A stretch of 64,000 nucleotides of DNA from Massilia aurea (GCF_014200505.1 NZ_JACHBX010000001.1:1302001-1366000), one strand, 5' to 3'; positions 45,904 through 55,739 are shown, counted from the first letter of the stretch. Notes: generated from the sequence alone by a model not told the origin. Made by a program: numbers and translations.

Positions 45904-46683
45904 TTACTGCACCTTTGCCTTCTTGACCATTTGCTCCTGGAAGTCACGCAGCTTCTCTTGCGCGAGCGTCTCGGAGATCTGTGGCTTGACCTGGTCCATC
46001 GGTGGCAGCTTGGTCGCGCGGGTGTCGTCCAGCTTGATCACGTGGTAACCGGCATTGGTCTTGACCGGCACGTCGGTAATCGCGCCCTTGGCGAGCTTGG
46101 TGAAGCCGGCCGCGAATTCTGGCGGCATCGTGTTCGGGGTGACCCAGTCCAGATCGCCGCCGGTGTTGGCCGTGCCGGTGTCCTTCGAGGTCTTGGCGAC
46201 GTCTTCGAACTTGGCGCCGCCCTTGATCTTGGCAATGGCTGCCTTGGCATCGGCTTCGGTGCTCATCAGGATATGGCGGACGTGGTATTCCTTGTCGCCC
46301 GTTTCTGCCTTGACCTTGTCGTAGGCAGCCTTGATCTCGGCGTCGGTCACCGGGTTCTTGGCGATGTAGTCGCGCGCCAGTGCATTGACGACGATCGACT
46401 GACGGGCGCTGTCCATGGCTTCGCGCACTTCAGGCTTCTTGTCCCAGCCTTGCTTGACGGCCTCTTGCATCAGCACTTCGCGGGCGATCAGGTCATTCTT
46501 GACGGCTTCGCGCAGCTCTGGCGAGTCCTTGCCCTGGTTCTGGGCAACGACCTGCTTGACGACGGCGTCGGCGCGTGCCGAAGGAATCGCTTTGCCGTTG
46601 ACCACTGCGATGTTCTGGGCAAAGGCCGGGACCGATGCAATGGCAACGAGGGCTAACAGCAGGCGAGCAGGCTTAAAGGTCAT
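45904..46683 (-). CDS. Periplasmic parvulin-type peptidyl-prolyl isomerase (copy 1)
   Basis: A 259-residue exported isomerase, paralogous to its downstream neighbour. The signal peptide ends in SVPAFAQN. The parvulin domain has KEYHVRHILMSTE, NTGGDLDWVTPN and NAGYHVIKLDD, and the tail ends in MVKKAKVQ exactly as in the other copy. The conserved histidines of parvulins (RHI, YHV) are present. The gene follows bolA after 104 bases and may belong to the msrB-yciB-bolA transcription unit or have its own promoter. Both copies probably serve outer-membrane or secreted proteins. Confidence 0.92.
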   Translation of the reverse strand: MTFKPARLLLALVAIASVPAFAQNIAVVNGKAIPSARADAVVKQVVAQNQGKDSPELREAVKNDLIAREVLMQEAVKQGWDKKPEVREAMDSARQSIVVNALARDYIAKNPVTDAEIKAAYDKVKAETGDKEYHVRHILMSTEADAKAAIAKIKGGAKFEDVAKTSKDTGTANTGGDLDWVTPNTMPPEFAAGFTKLAKGAITDVPVKTNAGYHVIKLDDTRATKLPPMDQVKPQISETLAQEKLRDFQEQMVKKAKVQ

Positions 46684-46787
46684 GTGTATTCCTGTGACGG
46701 GTTTTAACTGGACAAGAGAAGTTCAGGTGGTGTACTTATCTGTTCGATTGTCGGGCAAATTTCTTAAAACTGCCTGAAAACCCGCTT

Positions 46788-47081
46788 TCAGGACAGCTCG
46801 GAAGGCGCGATGGCGTTGATGGCCAGAGCGTGGATTTCCGCCTTGTTGATCATATCGTGCACGGCATCATACACAAGACGATGGCGCATGACCAGCTTGA
46901 GGCCTTCGAAGCGCGAGGACACGATTTTGACCGAATAATGGCTGCCGCCGGAGGCCGCGCCGGCATGGCCCGCGTGCAGGTGCGAGTCGTCGCTGATCTC
47001 GAGCAGGGTAGGGGCCAGCTCGGCTTCGAGCTGGGCGCGCATGCGTGGTTCGCGATCGCTTTTGTCTGTCAGAGTGGTCAT
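46788..47081 (-). CDS. bolA: BolA-family protein
   Basis: A 97-residue protein with the BolA fold: DDSHLHAGHAG and GGSHYSVKIVSSRFEGLKLVMRHRLVYDAV, the invariant helix-turn with His residues, and AIHALAINAIAPSE at the end. BolA proteins work with monothiol glutaredoxins in iron-sulfur trafficking and also affect cell shape. The start ATG overlaps the yciB stop (ATGA), giving tight coupling in a msrB-yciB-bolA run common in Burkholderiales. Confidence 0.92.
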   Translation of the reverse strand: MTTLTDKSDREPRMRAQLEAELAPTLLEISDDSHLHAGHAGAASGGSHYSVKIVSSRFEGLKLVMRHRLVYDAVHDMINKAEIHALAINAIAPSELS

Positions 47082-47710
47082 GCGTCTTCTTCCTTGATGT
47101 ATTTGTAGAGCATCATCGTCTGAATCATGATGAAGGCAAAGAATATGGCGGTAAAGCCGAACAGCTTGAAGCTGACCCAGGCGCCGGTATCGTTATGGAA
47201 GACCACGAAGGCCATCAACAGGTTCAGCAAACCCATCGCGACGAAGAACGCCATCCAGATGTAGCCGATGCGGTTCCAGAATGGCTCGGGCAGCTTCATG
47301 TTCGGCTCCATCACCGAGCGGATCAGGTTCTTGCGGTAAAACACTTGCGCGATGAATAGACCCAGTGCGAACGCCCAGTACAGGATCGTTGGCTTCCACT
47401 TGATGAACAGGTCGTCGTGGAAATAGATCGTGGCGCCGCCAGCGACGACGATCACGCCCAGCGTCAGCCACATCGCATTGTCGACCTTGCGCCCGCGCGC
47501 CAGCAGGTAACCGACCTGGCACACGGTGGCGATGATGGCCACGGCAGTGGCCAGCAGGATCGCCGACTGTGACGGCGGCACGCCGCCGCCCGCAATCAAA
47601 GGCCCCAGATACTCGACGGCCATGCGATGCGCCCAAGCCTGGTTGCTGTCGCCATACTTGTAAACGCCGAAGAACAGCAGGACCGGGAAAAAGTCGAACA
47701 GGAATTTCAT
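47078..47710 (-). CDS. yciB: Inner-membrane protein YciB (septation protein A)
   Basis: A 210-residue polytopic protein starting MKFLFDFFPVLLFFGVYKYG, with five to six hydrophobic segments and the internal block WKPTILYWAFALGLFIAQ characteristic of YciB/IspZ. In E. coli and Shigella the protein affects septation and envelope integrity together with YciA/DcrB. It lies 13 bases downstream of msrB and overlaps bolA by 4 bases, so all three are likely co-transcribed. Confidence 0.93.
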   Translation of the reverse strand: MKFLFDFFPVLLFFGVYKYGDSNQAWAHRMAVEYLGPLIAGGGVPPSQSAILLATAVAIIATVCQVGYLLARGRKVDNAMWLTLGVIVVAGGATIYFHDDLFIKWKPTILYWAFALGLFIAQVFYRKNLIRSVMEPNMKLPEPFWNRIGYIWMAFFVAMGLLNLLMAFVVFHNDTGAWVSFKLFGFTAIFFAFIMIQTMMLYKYIKEEDA

Positions 47711-47723
47711 CGTGCAATCACTC

Positions 47724-48119
47724 TCAGGCCGGGTCGAACCGCATCGAGGCGGAATTGATGCAATAGCGCAGGCCGGTTGGCGGCGGACCGTCCGGGAACA
47801 CGTGGCCCAGGTGCGCGTCGCAGACGCCGCAGATGACTTCGGTGCGGACCATGCCGTGGGTGCGATCGGTCTTTTCGATCACATTGGCCGGATCGAGCGC
47901 GCGGAAGTAGCTTGGCCAGCCGCAGCCCGAGTCGAACTTGGTGTCCGATTCGAACAGTGGCGTATTGCAGCAGACGCAGCTGTAAATGCCATGCTCGTGG
48001 TGGTCCCAGAACTTGCCCGTAAAGGCGCGTTCGGTGGCCGCGTGGCGCGTGACTTCGTATTCCATCGGGTCGAGCTGGTTACGCCATTCGGCGTCGGTCT
48101 TGGTGACTTTGTCGGTCAT
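47724..48119 (-). CDS. msrB: Methionine-R-sulfoxide reductase MsrB
   Basis: A 131-residue repair enzyme reducing methionine-R-sulfoxide. The zinc site has Cys48 and Cys51 (CVCC) and Cys97 and Cys100 (CGVC). The catalytic Cys120 is in RYCINSAS, and Cys66 in SGCGWPS is the expected resolving Cys. There is no signal peptide, so it acts in the cytoplasm. It lies 31 bases after selO and begins the msrB-yciB-bolA run. Confidence 0.96.
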   Translation of the reverse strand: MTDKVTKTDAEWRNQLDPMEYEVTRHAATERAFTGKFWDHHEHGIYSCVCCNTPLFESDTKFDSGCGWPSYFRALDPANVIEKTDRTHGMVRTEVICGVCDAHLGHVFPDGPPPTGLRYCINSASMRFDPA

Positions 48120-48150
48120 GATGTGGTTTCCTCGTGTCTCGTTGGTGTGT

Positions 48151-49641
48151 TCATGAAGAGCAGCTCACTTCGAGATGCGCAGCCCAATCGGGCGGCAGCT
48201 CGGCGTAGGCGGCGTTGTCGGGTTGTTCGTCGAAGGGGTGCTCGAGCACGGCCAGCAGCTTGTGCACGCCACTGAAGTCGCCGTTCTGGGCCTGTTCGAT
48301 GGCCGTCTGGGCCAGGTAGTTGCGCAGGATGTATTTGGGGTTGACTAGGTTCATTGCCGCGCGCCGGGTGGCGTCCACGCTGTGTTCGCTGCGCAGGCGG
48401 GTACGGTAGATCGCCGCCCAGGCGTCGAACGAGGCGCGGTCGATGAACAAGTCGCGCAGTGGCTCATCCTGCCCGGGCGCATCCACCTGCAGGTCGCCCA
48501 GCAGGCGGAAGAACAGCGTGAAGTCGGCGTGGTTGGCCTGCAGCAGCTCGATCGTGTCTTCGAACAGCTTGGCGTCGCCGTCCTGGGTGCTCTGCAGGCC
48601 AAGCTTGCCGTGCATCAGGATGTCCATCTGGTGGCCGAACTCGGGCCGGTAGACAGCCAGGGCTTCCTCGGCCACCTCGGGTTCGCCGATCAGCGGCAGC
48701 AGGGCATTGCCCAGCGCATAGCAATTCCAATGCCCGACCGGCACCTGGTTGGCATACGAATAGCGCCCACCCTGGTCGGTATGGTTGCAGATGTGGCGGG
48801 CGTCGAACGCTTCCATGAAGCCGAACGGGCCATAGTCGAGCGTCAGGCCCAGGATCGACATATTGTCGGTGTTCATGACGCCATGCATGAACCCCACGGC
48901 CTGCCAGTGCGCAATCATGCGCGCAGTGCGGCGCGTGACTTCGGCCAGCAGCGCCGCGTACGGATTGGCCTCGCCAGCGAGTTCAGGATAGAACTGCCCG
49001 ATGACGTAATCGGCAAGTGTGCGCAGCTCGTCCTCGCGGCCTTGCGAGGCCCAGTGCTCGAACGAGCCGAAGCGAACGAACGTCGGCGCCATGCGCGCCA
49101 CGACGGCGGCAGTCTCGAGCGTTTCACGCGCGATGCCTTGCGGCGAGCCGGTCAGTGACAGCGCGCGCGTCGTCGGGATGCCCAGTGCGGCCATCGCCTC
49201 GGAGCACAGGAATTCGCGGATCGACGAGCGCAGCACAGCGCGGCCGTCGCCCATGCGCGAATACGGCGTGCGCCCGGCGCCCTTGAGCTGAATTTCCATC
49301 GGCCCAGTCGGGGTGGCAATGTCGCCCAGCGTGATCGCGCGGCCATCGCCCAATTGGCCCGCCCAGACACCGAACTGGTGACCGGAATACACGGCGGCAA
49401 GCGGTTGCGAGCGCGGCGCCACCTTGTTGCCGGTGAAGACCTCGACAAAATCAGGACGTGCGAGATCCTCGACGGTGAGCCCGATCAGGGCCGCCGCAGG
49501 TTGGCTGGCCGCGATGAAATGCGGCGCAGGCAATGGCGTGGGCATCAGGCGCGTGTAAAACGCTGGCGGCAATTCGGCGAAGGAATTGTTCAGTGCAAGT
49601 TCGTCGGCAGTGATGGCAGTCCTCGTTGGCGTGGTCGGCAA
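48151..49641 (-). CDS. selO: Protein adenylyltransferase SelO (YdiU)
   Basis: A pseudokinase-fold enzyme that AMPylates proteins. The nucleotide-binding block [11 protein letters not shown] and [15 protein letters not shown], the helix [28 protein letters not shown], the [10 protein letters not shown] loop and the metal motif [13 protein letters not shown] are all intact. It ends in SCSS, with Cys at the position where eukaryotic SelO has selenocysteine. No ATG exists before the conserved [15 protein letters not shown] place the start at TTG 49641, with GTG 49695 as an alternative. From TTG the protein is 496 residues, close to E. coli YdiU (478). It is divergent from the acyl-CoA ligase gene. 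Confidence 0.88.
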   Translation of the reverse strand: MPTTPTRTAITADELALNNSFAELPPAFYTRLMPTPLPAPHFIAASQPAAALIGLTVEDLARPDFVEVFTGNKVAPRSQPLAAVYSGHQFGVWAGQLGDGRAITLGDIATPTGPMEIQLKGAGRTPYSRMGDGRAVLRSSIREFLCSEAMAALGIPTTRALSLTGSPQGIARETLETAAVVARMAPTFVRFGSFEHWASQGREDELRTLADYVIGQFYPELAGEANPYAALLAEVTRRTARMIAHWQAVGFMHGVMNTDNMSILGLTLDYGPFGFMEAFDARHICNHTDQGGRYSYANQVPVGHWNCYALGNALLPLIGEPEVAEEALAVYRPEFGHQMDILMHGKLGLQSTQDGDAKLFEDTIELLQANHADFTLFFRLLGDLQVDAPGQDEPLRDLFIDRASFDAWAAIYRTRLRSEHSVDATRRAAMNLVNPKYILRNYLAQTAIEQAQNGDFSGVHKLLAVLEHPFDEQPDNAAYAELPPDWAAHLEVSCSS

Positions 49642-49843
49642 TGAAACGATTTTACCCGACCGCGATATTACGCGTGATCGGGCACGCCGGTTCACGCGCG
49701 TTACACCCTGTAACGGCGCCGGCTGGACAGCACGTCCGCAATGCGGCGCTGCATCATCGAATTGCGTTGACGCCGCGCCGCATCGCACACGACACTTTCG
49801 ACGTTGCTGCTGAGCTTGATAACCACTGAACCCTGGAGCCCAC

Positions 49844-51511
49844 ATGCCTGACTACCCGATGAGTCCCCTGCAAGGCCAGATGATGGATGCACCGCTGCTG
49901 GTCTCCGGCATCATCGAATTCGCCGCGCGCCATTATGGCGATGGTGAAATCGTCTCGCGCCGCGTCGAGGGCGACCTGCACCGCTACACCTGGCGCGATG
50001 CGGCCGCCCGCTCGCGCCAGTTGGCCAATGCGCTGGACAGCCTTGGCATCGCCATGGGCGACCGCGTGGCCACGCTGGCCTGGAACGGCTACCGGCACCT
50101 GGAACTGTATTACGGCGTCTCGGGTTCCGGCGCCGTACTGCACACGATCAATCCCCGTCTACACTCAGAACAGATCGCCTATATCGTCAACCACGCCGAC
50201 GATCAGGTGCTGTTCTTCGACCTGACCTTCCTGCCGATTGTCACCGCGCTGGCGCGCATCTGCACGGGCGTCAAGGCCTGGGTGGCCCTGTGCGACAGCG
50301 CGGCGCTGCCACGTGATACGGGCATCGACACGCTGCTGTGCTACGAAGACCTGATCGGCGCACAGAGCGACGACTACGCGTGGCCGCAGTTCGATGAACG
50401 CTCGGCCGCCAGCCTGTGCTACACGTCCGGCACGACCGGCAACCCGAAAGGCGCACTGTATTCGCACCGCTCGACGGTCCTGCACGCGTACGCATCGGCC
50501 ATGCCGAACGCGCTCAATGTAGCGTCGCGCGACGTCGTGCTGCCGGTGGTGCCGATGTTCCATGTGAACGCGTGGGGCTTGCCGTACTCGGTGCCGCTGT
50601 CGGGCGCCAAGCTCGTGTTTCCCGGCCCGGCGCTCGATGGGCGCTCGTTGTACGATCTATTCGAAGGCGAGGGCGTGACGTTCTCGGCGGGCGTGCCCAC
50701 AGTCTGGCTGGGCCTGGTCAATCATGTGATCGAGCACGGTCTGGCGTTCTCCACGTTCCGCCGCACGGTGATCGGCGGTTCGGCCTGCCCGCCGGCGCTG
50801 ATGGACACGCTGATGGACAGGTTCGGTATCGAGGTCGTGCACGCCTGGGGCATGACCGAGATGTCGCCGCTGGGCACGGCCTGCACGCTGAACAGCGCGC
50901 ACCAGGCACTGTCGCCGGAGGCGCAGCGCGCCGTGCTGCGCAAGCAGGGCCACGCTATCTATGGCGTCGACATGAAGATCGTCGACGATGCTGGTACCGA
51001 ACTGGCCTGGGATGGCGTGACGTACGGGCATCTGCTGGTGAAGGGGCCGTGGGTCGTCTCCGGCTACTTCCGCGAGGAGGGCGGCAACGTGCTGGTCGAT
51101 GGCTGGTTCCCGACGGGCGACGTCGCCACGATCGACGCCGACGGCTATCTGGCGATTACGGACCGCAGCAAGGACGTGATCAAGTCGGGCGGGGAGTGGA
51201 TCGGCACCATCGACCTGGAAAACGTGGCGATGGCGCATCCGGCCGTGCTGCAGGCGGCCTGCATTGGCGTCGCGCACCCGAAATGGGACGAGCGCCCATT
51301 GCTGGTGGTCGTGCGCCGGCCCGGCATGGACGTCACGCGCGACGCGTTGATCAGCTGGTTTGACGGCAAGGTCGCGCGCTGGTGGACGCCGGACGACGTT
51401 GTGTTCGCCGACAGCCTGCCCGTCGGCGGCACCGGCAAGATCCAGAAGAACCGCTTGCGCGAAACGTATGCGCAGCACCGTCTGCCATCGGCGCAGGACA
51501 CCGAAACGTAG
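49844..51511 (+). CDS. Fatty acyl-CoA synthetase (AMP-dependent ligase)
   Basis: A 555-residue ANL-superfamily enzyme activating a fatty or other carboxylic acid as its CoA thioester. The P-loop is YTSGTTGNPKG (about 194-204), the second core is HAWGMTEMSP (about 334-343), and the C-terminal hinge/lysine motif is GWFPTGDVATID...DRSKDVIKSGGEW. The catalytic Lys sits in GTGKIQKNRLR near the end. Sequence style fits the medium/long-chain AlkK or methylthiopropionyl-CoA ligase branch. It is followed by a small membrane protein gene and the beta-oxidation enzyme, suggesting fatty-acid use. Confidence 0.88.
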   Translation: MPDYPMSPLQGQMMDAPLLVSGIIEFAARHYGDGEIVSRRVEGDLHRYTWRDAAARSRQLANALDSLGIAMGDRVATLAWNGYRHLELYYGVSGSGAVLHTINPRLHSEQIAYIVNHADDQVLFFDLTFLPIVTALARICTGVKAWVALCDSAALPRDTGIDTLLCYEDLIGAQSDDYAWPQFDERSAASLCYTSGTTGNPKGALYSHRSTVLHAYASAMPNALNVASRDVVLPVVPMFHVNAWGLPYSVPLSGAKLVFPGPALDGRSLYDLFEGEGVTFSAGVPTVWLGLVNHVIEHGLAFSTFRRTVIGGSACPPALMDTLMDRFGIEVVHAWGMTEMSPLGTACTLNSAHQALSPEAQRAVLRKQGHAIYGVDMKIVDDAGTELAWDGVTYGHLLVKGPWVVSGYFREEGGNVLVDGWFPTGDVATIDADGYLAITDRSKDVIKSGGEWIGTIDLENVAMAHPAVLQAACIGVAHPKWDERPLLVVVRRPGMDVTRDALISWFDGKVARWWTPDDVVFADSLPVGGTGKIQKNRLRETYAQHRLPSAQDTET

Positions 51512-51584
51512 CTGTGCGCCGCATTTCACGCCTGGCGGGTAGAGTTGTGTCACTTTTAACAATCTTCTACTCACAGGAATTCCC

Positions 51585-51782
51585 ATGCGCCTGCTTATCG
51601 CCCTCATCCTTCCCTGGCTGACGTTCTTCACGATCGGCCGCCCGATTGCTGGCGTCATCTGCCTGATTCTGCAAATGACGCTGGTCGGCTGGCTGCCTGC
51701 CGCGATCTGGGCCGTGTACGCGCTGAACGAGTACAAGACCGACAAGAAAATCGCCGAGGCTAGCCAGCGCGGTCAATTCTGA
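51585..51782 (+). CDS. YqaE/Pmp3-family small membrane protein
   Basis: A 65-residue protein with two hydrophobic helices (about 2-24 and 26-48) separated by a short GRP turn, then a charged tail. It shows the Pmp3/YqaE pattern: hydrophobic helix, GRPIAG turn, second helix ending in WAVYAL. Eukaryotic relatives maintain membrane potential under salt stress; the bacterial role is not defined. An AGGAATTCCC ribosome-binding site precedes the ATG. It lies between the ligase and the beta-oxidation gene but is spaced so as to allow its own promoter. Confidence 0.75.
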   Translation: MRLLIALILPWLTFFTIGRPIAGVICLILQMTLVGWLPAAIWAVYALNEYKTDKKIAEASQRGQF

Positions 51783-51885
51783 GTGGGTAGTCAGCATCCT
51801 GGCTTGCCCGAATAACACGTTCGTTCGTTTATTTGCGGTATAGTTGGCAGCTCGGTCATTCCCACTTTCAGGAGACGAAATCGAC

Positions 51886-53976
51886 ATGAGCGCCGACTAC
51901 CAGGTGCACGGCAGCGTTGCCGTCATCACGCTGAACAATCCCCCCGTCAATGGCCTTGGCCTGGCCACCCGCACGGCAGCCGTTGCCGGCATCCGGCAGG
52001 CCGAAGCCGACCCGGCGGTCACGGCCATCGTGATCACCGGCGCCGGCAAGGCATTCTCGGGCGGTGCCGACATCCGTGAGTTCACGTCGCCCAAGGCGCT
52101 CACCGAGCCGACGCTGCATACGCTGATTGCCACTGCCGAAAGCGCGGCCAAGCCGGTCGTTGCAGCAATCCACAGCGTGTGCATGGGCGGCGGCCTGGAG
52201 TTGGCGCTGGGCTGCCACTACCGCGTCGCGGCGCCGGGCGCGCAGATCGCGCTGCCCGAAGTCAAGCTGGGCCTGCTGCCCGGCGCGGGCGGCACGCAGC
52301 GCCTGCCCCGCGTGCTGGGCCTGGAAAAAGCCCTTGACATGATCCTCACCGGTGCGCCGGTGGTGTCCGACAAGCTGGCCGGCACGGCGCTGTTCGACCG
52401 CGTATTCGATGCGGACGTCGACCTGCTGCCGGCCGCCGTCGCATTCGCCGAATCCATCGCCGCCGTCCGGCCGCTGCCAAAAGTACGCGACCGCGCCGTC
52501 GCGCACCCGGACGCCTCCGGCTTCCTGGCAGCGGTGCGTGAGCGCGTCGATGCGATGGCCGGGCCATTCCCGGCGCCGCGCGAGTGCGTCGAGACGGTCG
52601 CCGCGTCGGTCACCGCCGAAACCTTCGAAGCCGGCTTGCAGTTCGAGCGCGAACGCTTCATGTACCTGACCACGACGCCCGAATCGAAGGCGCTGCGCCA
52701 CGCGTTCTTTGCCGAGCGCGCCGCCGGCAAGGTGCCGGGTGTGCCCCCCGACACCCAGCCACGCCCGATCGCCAGTGCGGCCGTGGTGGGCGCCGGCACC
52801 ATGGGCGCCGGCATCGCGATGAACTTCGCCAACGCCGGCATCTCGGTGACGATTCTCGAAATGAATCAGGAAGCGCTCGACAAGGGCCTGGCCGGCATCC
52901 GCGCCGTGTACGAACGCAGCGTCGCCAAGGGCAAGCTCACGGCCGACAAGCTGGCGCAGCGCATGGCCTTAATCACCGGCACATTGTCGTACGACGCACT
53001 GGCGCAGGCCGACATCGTCGTCGAAGCGGTGTTCGAGGACATGGGCGTCAAGGAGCTCGTGTTCCGCGAACTCGACAAACTGATGAAGCCGGGCGCGATC
53101 CTGGCCACCAATACGTCGTCGCTCGACGTGAACCGCATCGCCGCATTCACGGGCCGGCCGCAGGACGTGATCGGCCTGCATTTCTTCAGCCCCGCGCATG
53201 TGATGAAGCTGCTCGAGATCGTGCGCGGCGCCCAGACCGGCGCCGATGTGCTGGTCACGGCGCTGGCGCTGGCGAAAAAACTCAAGAAAACGGGTGTGGT
53301 CTCGGGCGTCTGCGACGGCTTCATCGGCAACCGCATGCTCGAGCAGTATCTGCGCCAGGCGTACGATTTGCTGGAAGAAGGCGCACTGCCGGAACAGGTC
53401 GACCGCGCAATCGAAGCGTTCGGCTTCGCGATGGGGCCATTCCGCATGAGCGACCTGGCCGGCAACGACATCGGCTGGCACATCCGCAAGCGGCGTGCCA
53501 TCGACTCACCAGACTTTGCCTATTCGAAGCTGCCGGACCGCTTGTGCGAACAGGGCCGCTTCGGGCAAAAGACGGGCGCGGGCTGGTATGACTACCAGGC
53601 GGGCGCGCGGGCGGCCACGCCCTCAGGCACCGTCCACGCGATGGTGACGCAGTACTCGCACGAGATCGGTGTCGAGCGCCGCGCGATTCCCGATACTGAA
53701 ATCGTCGAGCGGCTCGTGTATGCGCTGGTCAATGAGGGCGCGAAGATCCTCGAAGAAGGCATCGCGCTGCGGGCGTCCGACATCGACATGGTCTACCTGA
53801 GCGGCTACGGCTTCCCGCTGCACCGTGGCGGGCCGATGCTGTATGCAGACATGGTTGGCTTGCCGGCCGTGTTGGCGGCAATTGAAGGCTTTGCCCGCGG
53901 GCGCAATGGCCAGGCGTGGACGCCGGCGCCGCTGCTGGTGCAGCTGGCCGCGGCGAATGGCGCGTTCAACGCCTGA
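51886..53976 (+). CDS. Bifunctional enoyl-CoA hydratase/3-hydroxyacyl-CoA dehydrogenase
   Basis: A 696-residue beta-oxidation enzyme (FadB/FadJ or peroxisomal bifunctional type). The crotonase domain (1-190) has the oxyanion region SGGADI (about 59-64), GGGLELALGC and LPEVKLGLLPGAGGTQRLPR with the catalytic Glu residues. The dehydrogenase domain has GAGTMGAGIAMNFANAG (about 302-318) and GLHFFSPAHVMKLLEIV with the catalytic His. The C-terminal domain has GFIGNRMLEQY. No thiolase (FadA) gene is adjacent, so it is not a classical fadBA operon. The start at 51886 (MSADYQVHG) follows CAGGAGACGAAATCGAC. Confidence 0.93.
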   Translation: MSADYQVHGSVAVITLNNPPVNGLGLATRTAAVAGIRQAEADPAVTAIVITGAGKAFSGGADIREFTSPKALTEPTLHTLIATAESAAKPVVAAIHSVCMGGGLELALGCHYRVAAPGAQIALPEVKLGLLPGAGGTQRLPRVLGLEKALDMILTGAPVVSDKLAGTALFDRVFDADVDLLPAAVAFAESIAAVRPLPKVRDRAVAHPDASGFLAAVRERVDAMAGPFPAPRECVETVAASVTAETFEAGLQFERERFMYLTTTPESKALRHAFFAERAAGKVPGVPPDTQPRPIASAAVVGAGTMGAGIAMNFANAGISVTILEMNQEALDKGLAGIRAVYERSVAKGKLTADKLAQRMALITGTLSYDALAQADIVVEAVFEDMGVKELVFRELDKLMKPGAILATNTSSLDVNRIAAFTGRPQDVIGLHFFSPAHVMKLLEIVRGAQTGADVLVTALALAKKLKKTGVVSGVCDGFIGNRMLEQYLRQAYDLLEEGALPEQVDRAIEAFGFAMGPFRMSDLAGNDIGWHIRKRRAIDSPDFAYSKLPDRLCEQGRFGQKTGAGWYDYQAGARAATPSGTVHAMVTQYSHEIGVERRAIPDTEIVERLVYALVNEGAKILEEGIALRASDIDMVYLSGYGFPLHRGGPMLYADMVGLPAVLAAIEGFARGRNGQAWTPAPLLVQLAAANGAFNA

Positions 53977-54038
53977 AGAAAACGTGCCTGATGCGTGGAA
54001 GGCGGCGCCTGCCACGCATCAAGGATGCCGCTAATTTA

Positions 54039-55739
54039 CTAGTCGTTCGCGTAGATATTGTTGTCCTTGGTCTCCCGCACGAACAGCGCACCGATCACGA
54101 ACGTGGTCATGGCGATGATGATCGGGTACCACAGGCCGTAATAGATATCACCCTTGAACGCCACCAGCGCAAAGGCCGTCGTCGGCAACAGCCCGCCGAA
54201 CCAGCCATTCCCGATGTGATACGGCAGTGACATCGACGTGTAGCGGATCCGGGTCGGGAACATCTCGACCAGCATCGCCGCGATCGGGCCATACACCATC
54301 GTCACGTACAGCACGAGGATGAACAGCAGCACGACCAGCATCGGCTTGTTGATCGCGGCCGGATCGGCTTTCTCCGGATAACCCGCGCTCGCCAGCGCCC
54401 CGGTAACCTCCTTCTTGAGCGCCGCTTCGCTGGCCTTCGAGGCATCGTTGAAGTTCAGGTTATCCGGCGTCATGACGGCGTTGAACGACTTGAACTCGGT
54501 CGCGCCGATCTTGATCGTGGCGACTGTGCCGGCCGGTGCGTCGATGCGGTTGTAGCTGACCGAAGCGGCCGTCAGCATGCGCGTGGCGATATCGCACGAG
54601 GACGGGAACTTGCGGGTGCCCGTCGCATCGATCTGGAAGCTGCAGGTGGCCGGGTCGGCGACGACAAACACGGGCGCGGTGCGCAGCGCTGTTTCCAGTG
54701 CCGGATTACCGTAGTGCGTGATCGCCTTGAAGATCGGGAAGTAGGTCGCCGCCGCAATCACGCAGCCGCCCAGGATGATCCACTTGCGACCGATCTTGTC
54801 CGACAGCGCGCCAAAGATGATGAAGAACGGCGTAGCCAGCAGCAGCGCGATGGCAATCAGGATGTTGGCCGTCGGGTCGGCGATCTTGAGCGTCTTGGTC
54901 AGGAAGAACAGCGCGTAGAACTGGCCCGTGTACCAGACCACGGCCTGGCCCATCGTCAGGCCGAGCAGCGCCAGCAGGGCGATCTTGGCGTTCTTCGGTT
55001 TCAAAAAGGCTTCCGACAGCGGCGCTTTCGACGTCTTGCCTTCGGCCTTCATCTTGGCAAACGCCGGCGACTCGTTCATCGACAGCCGGATCCAGACCGA
55101 AATCCCCAGCAGCACGACCGAGATCAGGAACGGAATGCGCCAGCCCCAGGCCTGGAATTCTTCTTCGCCGATCAGCGTGCGGGTACCCAGAATGACCAGC
55201 AGCGACAGGAACAGGCCGATCGTCGCGGTGGTCTGGATGAACGCCGTGAAAAGGCCGCGCTTGCCATGCGGCGCATGCTCGGCCACGTAGGTCGCGGCGC
55301 CGCCGTACTCGCCGCCCAGCGCCAGCCCCTGCAGGATGCGCAGCGAAACCAGGATGATGGGGGCCGCAATGCCGATCTGCGCGTAACTGGGCAGGATGCC
55401 CACGAGGAAGGTCGACGCGCCCATCAGCAGGATCGTGATCAGGAAGGTGTACTTGCGGCCGATCATGTCGCCCAGGCGCCCGAACACGAGCGCGCCGAAC
55501 GGCCGCACGATGAAGCCGGCGGCAAACGCCAGCAACGCAAAGATGAAGGTGGTGTTGGGGTCGCCAATGAAGAACTGCTTGGCGATGATCGTGGCGAGCG
55601 AACCGTACAGGTAAAAATCGTACCATTCGAACACGGTGCCGAGCGAGGAAGCAGCAATGACCTTGCGCTCTTCCTTGGTCAGGCCGGCGGTGGTGGTGGG
55701 GGGTACGGCGCCGACAGTGTTGCCGGGTGAGATTGCCAT
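54039..55739 (-). CDS. MHS-type MFS transporter with large periplasmic loop
   Basis: A 566-residue 12-helix transporter of the metabolite:H+ symporter group. The signature GRLGDMIGRK lies between helices 2 and 3, FEWYDFYLYG in helix 1 and LGGEYGGAATYVAEH in helix 5 are characteristic. Between helices 9 and 10 there is an insert of about 120 residues (344-464), predicted outside the membrane, with two cysteines (366, 382) likely forming a disulfide. Substrates of the group include proline, betaine, alpha-ketoglutarate and shikimate; none can be assigned here. It is divergent from the Dabb-SDR genes, so it might import their substrate (inference). Confidence 0.88.
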   Translation of the reverse strand: MAISPGNTVGAVPPTTTAGLTKEERKVIAASSLGTVFEWYDFYLYGSLATIIAKQFFIGDPNTTFIFALLAFAAGFIVRPFGALVFGRLGDMIGRKYTFLITILLMGASTFLVGILPSYAQIGIAAPIILVSLRILQGLALGGEYGGAATYVAEHAPHGKRGLFTAFIQTTATIGLFLSLLVILGTRTLIGEEEFQAWGWRIPFLISVVLLGISVWIRLSMNESPAFAKMKAEGKTSKAPLSEAFLKPKNAKIALLALLGLTMGQAVVWYTGQFYALFFLTKTLKIADPTANILIAIALLLATPFFIIFGALSDKIGRKWIILGGCVIAAATYFPIFKAITHYGNPALETALRTAPVFVVADPATCSFQIDATGTRKFPSSCDIATRMLTAASVSYNRIDAPAGTVATIKIGATEFKSFNAVMTPDNLNFNDASKASEAALKKEVTGALASAGYPEKADPAAINKPMLVVLLFILVLYVTMVYGPIAAMLVEMFPTRIRYTSMSLPYHIGNGWFGGLLPTTAFALVAFKGDIYYGLWYPIIIAMTTFVIGALFVRETKDNNIYAND

